Below are positions 57,009 through 64,000 of a stretch of 64,000 nucleotides of DNA, one piece after another. Position 1 is the stretch's first letter. Each line of letters starts with the position of its first letter. The DNA comes from Crotalaria pallida (lineage: Eukaryota; Streptophyta; Magnoliopsida; Fabales; Fabaceae): contig CM075649.1 in assembly GCA_037953625.1 (NCBI GenBank), forward strand, positions 94,369,290 through 94,433,289, read 5' to 3'. The notes below the pieces were generated by a model that searched no databases, had not been told where the DNA came from, and saw nothing but the letters and a program-made list of their open reading frames with translations. The translations under genes were made by a program, and so were the position numbers.

Positions 57009-57040
<32 letters not shown>

Positions 57041-60000
57041 CCTTGGCCTTTTTACTTCTAACAAAACCACGAAAACTAATAATAAAAAATTAGTCCGACA
57101 ACATATATTGCACCCAACATTCACTGAAAGGAAAAAACAAGAGTTCCATAAAGAGACTGCAGCAGCACAATGCAAGAACAGGTGAAGAACATATTCAGAA
57201 CAAGCACCACACATTACACACATTGAGGGAAAGAGCCTTGTGTGCCCTACAAACCTGCAACATGGCATCAGTACTAATTCAATTAAGAACCACATACCAA
57301 ATAAAAGACTTTACCTTAGAGAGAGCTTCGGATTTCCACAAGGGCATATCAAGAAGGAAAGTATCCCTATTCACGGAATGAATCAAGAATTGAAATGAAT
57401 ATTTACATGTAAATGACCTTGAAAGATTGAGGTAGCAAATCCTTATATCCGCGTGAGAAGACGAATGAATAGAGTCAAGGAGGTCAAAAAGGGACTCCAT
57501 TTCAAAAATGCAAAGTGGAAAAGTTCTATGAAAAATCAGAATCTTGGACATTAAAAGTTGCAGATACAAGTTATTCATACAAGAAAGATGATAAAGTCAT
57601 GGAAAGGGACAGCTAAAAGGGGCATCTTCCAGACAAAAGGTCCTTCCAAATTCTAATGTGATAACCCTTACCCATCTTCAAGGAATGCAAAGGCAAGTGT
57701 TGATATCCCATTATCCCAACCATTTAGATCTAAACCATACTTGCTAAAGATTACCTATTCCTATGAAGTTCAAAAGGAAAACGCCAAGGCCACTTACCAC
57801 GCACATGACAATGTTCTTAGACACCAAATTACCAAGACCATTACCCCATTCGTTCAAAGGACGATAGCACACCTCCCAAGTCCCAACTCACTAGATGATC
57901 CCATCTTATATTATTCAAAACACTAGCGCAAAGATGATTCCTCACAATTTTTTTCTATTGTTTGGAAAGTTCCCTCATTGTTATAAATAGAGACAGCTAG
58001 TAGAGATTGATGCTTGAGAGACAAGCCTGAATGAGGCTAATTCAATCCCCAAGAGAAATATGAGCCCCTTCCAACTATCTATGTGCTTAGGAAATTCCTT
58101 TAGTGCTAGATCCCAAAAAGAAGAAGCTTTAGGATTCCCACCCGAGGGAATAGGTAAACAATCAATTCAAGATCTGGTGGCTTTTCATTAAAGTGAACAA
58201 GGAGAGACTTGAGTATCACATTAATTCCAGCTATACTACTTTTTAGACATATTGAACTTCAACAGAAAAGAACATTCAAAGCTTAAACAAAATGAGGACA
58301 TAGTAAGCTTTCAGTATTATCATCTAAGAACAAGATGAAATAGCAAATTGCAAATAAGAAACTACACCCATCCCAACCCATTTTAACTCTACATTAAATA
58401 ATTAAGTTGGATAAAATAAAGACACCAAGAAGCAGTTTTTTTCTCTACCATCCTTTCTTTAGATTTATCAAAGCTCACAAGTCACTAGACAAACAATTAG
58501 ATACAAGTTGGTCCTTCATTCTTTGATTTTGTCTAAAAACTAATATGGAGGGACAATTACCCACTTAACCTGATGCAGAGAGGGAATCAATAAAGAAAAC
58601 CAGCAACTCAATCAACTATTAAAGCTAATGCAAATATGGAATCATTAAAGAAAATCAACAATTCAAATTTGCAATAATGAAGCCTAGACAAACACAACTA
58701 ATAACACCAAAGTTAGACAATACCTTTACCCATAATGCATTGATTTTCATTGAATATAAGGTGTAAAGTATGAGAATATTAACAGGACTATCCTCAATGA
58801 TTTTTGTTAAGTATTTTATCAGTGCAGAGTTGTATCAATTTGAAGAAAGATATCTTAATCTTCAATTCACAAAATTGTTATATATAATTAAGGTATGCAT
58901 TGAAAATGGGAAATAAAGGAAAATATGAAACACATGAAACTGGTCTAATACTTGTTTTCCCATGCCTTGATATCAATTTCATCTAGCAAATATAGTAATC
59001 GACGTGTCAAGTCTTGGGAGGGTGCACTTGTGGGAAATGTTCTTTTCCTAAAAGCTATACCTCATGTGTAAGATCCCTCTATTTTGCATGATTTTCCCAC
59101 AAAAAAATTCTAGTCTACTCATGTCTCAGGGTCCTCATTCAAAAAGGGATTGGATTTCCACTTTCATAAAACTTAAAAGCTAGATTAATCAAGAAGGTAA
59201 TCAATCATAATCCCATTAGTAAATGAATAATGTCAGCAAAGATCAAAGATCAAATATTAAATCAAAGGGGTGGAGTAAGATATATTTTTTCCTCACAAGA
59301 ACAAAAAAGATAACATTAGGAAGAAGACGTGTTTTACATACAGCACATAAGGCTTGTTTAGGAGGGTTTTTCTCACACATTCGGTATGATGGCAATCTCA
59401 TTCTAAACAAAACAACTTCCATTTGAATGTTTGGAACAGTGGTAAGAACTCTCAATTTAAGAAATTAAATATATTTTGGGGAAAAGTTTGTCATGGTATT
59501 AAACATGATGGTCCGCAGTGCATTAGCAAAGATTCTATCCAGCAGACAGCAGAATAGAAAGAATTATGGGCCCTTTTTGTTTGACCATAAAAAAGTTATC
59601 AACAAAGGTGTTTTTTTGAGAAGCTGGAAAATATAGCTTCTTAGAAAAAGCTGAACTTCGGCTACTTTGCAGCTTCTGTTTTTTATCCAACCAAACAAAT
59701 GTACAACTGTTGGAAGCTATCTTTTTAAATCAAAATAATCACTTCTTTTAGCAAAAAAAACTAACAAAAACAAATGGGCCCTATGTATTTTAGGATAAAA
59801 CATAGAAGCCGTAAAATAGTACTCTAATTAGAACAAGCAAGTATAAAGGAAAACCAATTGGGATAAGAGAAACTAAACTACAAGGTCTGCAAAATAGTCT
59901 TAAAACATGCATCACATAACTTCTTATTGGTCTACATATATCCTAAGAAGACAGCTATAAGTTCGAACTAAATTCATTCTAAAGCAATGATGGGTAAGAA

Positions 60001-60554
60001 TAAACAATAAAGGGTGCCGTTTCTGGCCTTCAGCTTTACACAGTCACTGATTAATCATCAAAGCAAGCAATACATTAAATTTATATATGCTATGATATCA
60101 TTTATCAGAAAAAGCTAAAACATCAGCAACCCTTAACAACATATCCTTGTCTGAATAAAATATTACAAAATAAAATATTATTCTAATAATCCTTTGACAC
60201 CATCCATCACTTGAACATTACAAAATAAAATATTATTCTAATCCATCTCAAATTGAACTAAAAGATGGTTCAAATTTCGTAAAATAAATTAACCCATAAA
60301 CAAAACAAAACCAAAATAAAAAATTGAATGAAAGTAGTTAGGGGTATTTAAAAAATTTGAGAAATTTAAAAAGAACAAGAAAGAAATAGATGAGCAAAGC
60401 CCATTAGATGAATTATGAATTAAACCCCAAATTTGAATCAAACAAGAGAAGAAATAGAAAAGCCCCAAAATCTCAATTGAGAAGAAAAAAGAAAAGGAAA
60501 AGAAAGGAAAAGGGAAAGAAAGAGTGTCTTGGTTGGTTACCCTCTGTAAAACAT
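55702..60554 (-). CDS. hnRNP F/H-type RNA-binding protein with two RRMs
   Basis: Coding exons on the - strand are 60554-60541 (14 nt, ATGTTTTACAGAGG) and 56467-55702, giving 259 residues. The join uses a GT donor at 60540-60539 and an AG at 56469-56468. It restores a glycine codon and leads into KYADGGDGREMAPKRQR, as I recall in related plant proteins. RRM1 (about residues 59-128) contains VVRLRGLPFDCTETDVAEFF and GEAFCVLGY. RRM2 (about 172-245) contains VLRLRGLPFSASKDDIMDFF and GEAYVEFENAEES. The RLRGLPF blocks are the quasi-RRM type of hnRNP F/H, which in animals bind G-rich RNA and act in splicing. A proline-rich segment precedes RRM1 and an RS/basic linker separates the RRMs. The inner ATG at 56436 could start a 244-residue form. 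Confidence 0.92.
56950..58000 (-). mobile_element. L1-type LINE fragment in the hnRNP intron
   Basis: On the - strand: SLFDLLDSIH, PLWKSEALSKVKSFIWYVVLN (57320 region), then a zinc-binding block PSMCVMCGACSEYVLHLFLHC (about 57200). This is the C-terminal part of plant L1 ORF2. Diverged sequence continues upstream towards 58000. Frames are broken. An A/T-rich run near 57008-57034 interrupts it. Confidence 0.7.
58001..59567. other. hnRNP intron, no recognisable feature
   Basis: A+T-rich intron sequence. A 67-codon frame on the + strand at 59223-59426 and one on the opposite strand overlap and match no family known to me. Confidence 0.4.
59568..59781. mobile_element. Small MITE, 214 bp, in the hnRNP intron
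   Basis: Ends GGGCCCTTTTTGTTT (59568) and, in complement, AAACAAATGGGCCC (to 59781) form terminal inverted repeats with one or two differences. They are flanked by TAT on both sides (59565-59567 and 59782-59784), a possible 3-bp duplication. Sub-ends with AAGCTTC-like inverted units (AGAAGCTGGAAA, GCAGCTTCTG) add to the symmetry. There is no coding capacity. The superfamily is uncertain. Confidence 0.6.
59785..60540. other. hnRNP intron, 5' portion
   Basis: A+T-rich, with a short duplicated piece around ACAAAATAAAATATTATTCTAAT (about 60164-60189 and 60219-60243). No gene or transposon is recognised. Confidence 0.45.
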
Positions 60555-60895
60555 TGTTGAGGATGGTGGGTGGATTGTTTGTTGTATGAAGACGAGCGGA
60601 GCGACGAGGTCCTCTGTATGTCTGTCTGGTGCTGCCTTCTTCTCGTGTTGTACTTTAGGAGTATACTCAATCAATAAATACGCCCTCCTTCTTTCCCTTT
60701 TTTTTTTAAAAAATAAAAAATAAAAAATAAAATTCCGAATTCATTGCGGAATTACATGTATTTCCAAAAACATTGTCACACTCCTAATTTTTGTCTCCCA
60801 AATAACAAAGAAATAAATTATAACAATTATTTTATAATTGTTTTTATATTAGTTATGAAGGTTTGAGTTTTTGTACATTATGTGTTTTGAAATTG
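60555..60895 (-). promoter_or_regulatory. 5' leader and promoter region of the hnRNP-like gene
   Basis: It lies immediately upstream of the ATG on the - strand. A TATTTATTG-like stretch at about 60670-60680 could serve as a TATA-type element. Only about 340 bp separates the ATG from the start of the Tat-lineage LTR. Confidence 0.4.
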
Positions 60896-61405
60896 TGATA
60901 GACCGATCCTCGGCCTACCCTCAAAGTACTCGGCCGACCAGATTTATCTATCTGACAGGTCATGCCTATCTAAGCCGAGCGCTTGTATTAGGACCCATCC
61001 TAGCGATCTAGAGCCGACCGTATGGGCCTCGCCCCCTAAAGAGTCCGAGCTAAGGGCGCGTGAGCCTAACTTGCCAACAGGGATAAGATCTCCCAATACA
61101 GGATAAGGATGAATGACTCATCCCTTATCCTAAATGGGACACGTTAGCAGCCTTGCTGGACCTCCGTACGGGCCCACAAGGTACAATGCCACCCCTATAA
61201 ATAGCTGTCTCCAGCAAGGGGCTCTGGTACGTTCTCTCTCTCCCTAATTGCACATCTGCACACACCAGTGATTAGGGAAACCCTAACTAGACTCCTAGCA
61301 TACATAAGAAATCATATACTAACATCAGACTATTCTCTACCTCACTGGTCTCTCAATACCTTTGAGTTAGGGATACATCTGGAACACAGTGTCCTAGACA
61401 CTACA
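60896..61405 (+). repeat. 5' LTR of a Tat-lineage Gypsy element
   Basis: Ends ACACTACA directly before the primer site. A TATA box CTATAAATAG lies at about 61195. The start at TGATAGACCG (60896) is the likely TG but cannot be confirmed, because the 3' LTR is outside the window. Confidence 0.65.
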
Positions 61406-61406
61406 T

Positions 61407-61422
61407 TGGCGCCGTCTGTGGG
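61407..61422 (+). promoter_or_regulatory. Primer-binding site of the Tat-lineage element
   Basis: TGGCGCCGTCTGTGGG follows the LTR after one base. This non-methionine primer site is typical of plant Tat-type Gypsy elements. Confidence 0.8.
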
Positions 61423-61452
61423 AATCTGATAAACTGTTATCCCCACTCAAAA

Positions 61453-64000
61453 ATGGTAAACCCACGTGGAAACGCCGCGAACAGCTCGCGTGGCGCAAAC
61501 CACCAGGCCGGAAGAAACCGCCAGAGACTGGAAGAAGGCAGTGCTGACAATGGAAGAGATCTGGAAGGAAGAAACCCTCCCCACCAGAGTATGTCATCGG
61601 TAAGACTTGAAATCCCATCCCGCAGCCACCACTCAATACCCGCCCGAACTCACAGTGGTCCATACACCGTTCACTCTAGACAAACAAACCCCAATCCTCC
61701 CAATCGTGTACCAAACCACGGCTCCGGCCGATCCATTGATGCCCGTGTCTCCGGAGAAGAAAGGGGACACTCCCAAGGCCGAAGAGAAACCCAGCTTGAA
61801 GAAATAATTAGACAACAAGCTCAAATGTTGGAGCAGCAGGGAAGGGTCATAGCAGAACTCCAGCAGATCCACATGCAGGCGGTTGCTGCACGTACGGGCA
61901 GTAGAAACGGCCCCAGTAACCATACCAGCCCAGGATCCTCAAGACCCCATTGCCCTTCCCCCACCACCCCCAATAAATTCAGCCCTAGCAGCCAGTTATG
62001 AGACCGATGACAACGCTCACCCTGGCCACCCCTTTACTTCGCGAATCATGGCTTATGAGACTCCCTCTGCATTCCTCGACCCCACCAGTGTGGCAAAGTA
62101 TAACGGGTTAACCGACCCCTTGGAACACATTTTATCTTTTGAAGGTGCTATGAACTTTTATGATGGAGGAGACCTAATGAAGTGCCGAGCCTTTTCTATG
62201 ACTCTGCAACCACCCGTTTTGAGGTGGTACTCGGCCCTGCCCAGGAACTCTGTTAACTCCTAGGCAGAAATGAAAAGAGTTTTTCTCAACAGATACACTG
62301 CTAGCTGCGTCCAGCCAAAGTCTGACCACGCACTAGCAGGAGTTATGCAACTCCCTGAAGAACCCTTGAGAGAATACCTCTCTCGTTTCCACTCGGAGGC
62401 AGGGTCTGTTCCAAACCTTGAACCGAGCTTCTCAGTCTTTCTCTTCACACAGGGACTTCGGAACGGAGACTTCAAGAATTCGCTAGTGGGAAAGCCGTCG
62501 AGGGATATGGTAGAATTGAGGCACCGATCTACCAAATTCATAAATTTGGAAGAATTCAGCAAATGGCAGAAGCACAGAGAAAAAGGCGAGAGGGGTGAAT
62601 ATTCATCTCAAGGAAAGCCGAGAAGAGACAACAGGAGGGACGATAGAGGAAGAGGGCCTAGGGGAGATAGAAGGTTTGGCATCATCCGACCCAAGTTCGA
62701 CGAGTATACCCCTCTCACGGTCCCAAGAAGTCAGATCCTGCAAGAAACAATGCAGACTGACATTCGAATGATTGAAAGACCTCCCCCCTTGAAAAGAAGT
62801 CAGCGCCAGGATCGTTCCAAGTTCTGCTCGTACCATGGGGGTTACGGGCATACTACGGACGAGTGCACATGGCTAAGAGACGTGATTGAGCAATTGATAA
62901 GAGATGGGAAATTACAACAGTATGTCAGGGAGGCGCTCAACCGACATGCTCGAAGAAGGACCCCATCCCCAGACAGAAATGTTCGACCCTCAACTAGACA
63001 AACCGACCACCACACTAGTCAGCAACAACCGTCTAACCCACAAAGAATTGCTATGGTAGAAGTAGCCACAGACCAGTCCCCGCAAAACATCAGAGTCAAT
63101 ACCATAGCTGGAGGTTTTGCGGGAGGAGGAGAAAACAGATCTGATAGAAAAAATGCATCAACCAAGTGCTTGTCGTCCATGACCATCCAATCCGCAAAAG
63201 AACTACAAAGAGTGTCCCCATCTGTTTCTCGGATGAGGATCTTGAAGGAATCATCCCGGGTCACAACGACCCGATGGTCATTACTGCTTTGATAGGAAAC
63301 TATGAGGTTGCCAGGATATTTGTCGACCAAGGAAGTTCGGCAGATATCATGTTCCTAAATATTTTTGAAGCTCTGAAGTTAAAAACCTCTGACTTGACCC
63401 CTTTCGAGGGAAAGTTGATCAGCTTTACAGGGGACTCGGTGGTCCCCAAAGGACACATTCAACTTCCCGTGACACTCGGGAGTCACCCCTCGGCAAGAAC
63501 CGAGATCATCAAGTTTCTGGTCGTCGACTGCCCATCAGCTTATAATGCCATCCTCGGAAGAACATGCTTGCAAGCCTTCGGGGCGGTCGTCTCAACCATT
63601 CATCTGACTATGAAATTTGAAGGATCTGACGGGACTGTTGTCGCCATCAGAGCCGAACAAGAAAAAGCTAGACTATGCTATAACGCTAGTCTAGCGAAAC
63701 TCAAAAGCACCGAGGAGACCCAGCCCAAGTTAAGTTTGAACAGAGGAAATGTACTTTTGGCGGACCTAGATGTCAGGTCCGAGCTGGATGACACAAGACC
63801 GACCCCCTAGGGGGAGTGGGAGTTCATTGTCTTGGATGAAGAAATTCCGAGCAGGAAAGTGAGGCTAGGAACCAACCTGTCAGAAAGTATGCGAGCAGAG
63901 ATGCTCGAACTTTTGAAGAAAAACAAAGACCTGTTTGCATGGACCTCGGCGAATATGCCGGGGATTGACCCAAACTTCATATGTCATCGCCTCAGCGTCA
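61453..64000 (+). pseudogene. Tat-lineage Gypsy gag and protease, decayed, cut by window end
   Basis: Gag starts at ATG 61453 (MVNPRGNAANSSRG) with a coiled-coil EEIIRQQAQMLEQQGRVIAE. A frame change near 61890-62000 leads to the gag core (KYNGLTDPLEHILSFEGAM, FLNRYTASC, EPLREYLSRFHSEA), with a TAG at 62261-62263. A zinc-type block CSYHGGYGHTTDEC lies near 62824. A further frame change near 63160 leads to the protease (SDEDLEGI, IFVDQGSSADIMFLN near 63330, AILGRTCLQAFGAVVS). A TAG at 63808-63810 follows, then the start of the reverse-transcriptase connection (LFAWTSANMPGIDP). This DQGSSADI protease is characteristic of Tat/Ogre-like elements. At least two frameshifts and two stops make it inactive. 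Confidence 0.85.

Overview
This window is nuclear DNA from a flowering plant, most likely a eudicot. The evidence is two spliced plant housekeeping genes, plant-type LTR retrotransposon lineages (Sirevirus/Copia, Tekay-like chromovirus, Tat/Ogre-like Gypsy), plant L1 and RTE LINE fragments, hAT and Mutator-like DNA transposons, and an A+T-rich background. A legume is plausible from the style of the elements, but the sequence does not prove it. There are no bacterial-type operons, rRNA genes, complete tRNA genes or CRISPR arrays.

Host genes. (1) A MIC10-like MICOS subunit lies on the + strand (467-5920, three coding exons); its 4.8-kb first intron is filled with old LINE and Gypsy debris. (2) An hnRNP F/H-type two-RRM RNA-binding protein lies on the - strand (60554-55702). 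It has a 14-nt first coding exon and a 4.07-kb intron that also holds LINE debris and a MITE. Everything else that can be recognised is mobile DNA.

Layout. 1-6.0 kb: MIC10 gene. 6.7-7.1 kb: a 401-bp G+C-rich hAT MITE with a perfect 8-bp target duplication. 8.1-23.5 kb: a four-layer nest. An old L1 LINE (- strand) was split by a Mutator-like terminal-inverted-repeat element with a 9-bp duplication. That element was entered by an 11.9-kb Sirevirus (duplication TATTC), and the Sirevirus integrase was in turn hit by an element now reduced to a 1,054-bp solo LTR (duplication TAAAG). 23.6-26.2 kb: another L1 fragment, then a 1.1-kb hAT-like element that contains a tRNA-like segment. 26.65-36.32 kb: a nearly complete Tekay-like chromovirus whose LTRs carry an array of nine small hairpins, inside a possible older inverted-repeat element. 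37.98-55.04 kb: a 17-kb Mutator-like element (MULE) with 124-bp terminal inverted repeats and an 8-bp duplication. It carries a transposase fused to an OTU-type protease domain (+ strand) and a convergent plant-mobile-domain (PMD) gene (- strand), both damaged. The PMD gene's leader intron holds a 9.2-kb non-coding LTR retrotransposon (LARD-like, duplication TAACA). 55.7-60.55 kb: hnRNP gene. 60.9-64 kb: the 5' LTR and decayed gag-protease of a Tat-lineage Gypsy element that runs off the window.

The most unusual features are: (a) the CYGGG-loop hairpin array in the Tekay LTR, whose stems change while staying paired; (b) the two-gene OTU/PMD MULE, with clusters of TCCGCCT/AGGCGGA inverted repeats at both ends and between its genes; (c) dense ACTCGAGT palindromes in the Sirevirus, echoed by TTAATCGAGTAA-type repeats in the unrelated LARD LTR; and (d) matching intron-like splice signals inside the LTRs of both the Tekay element and the LARD.
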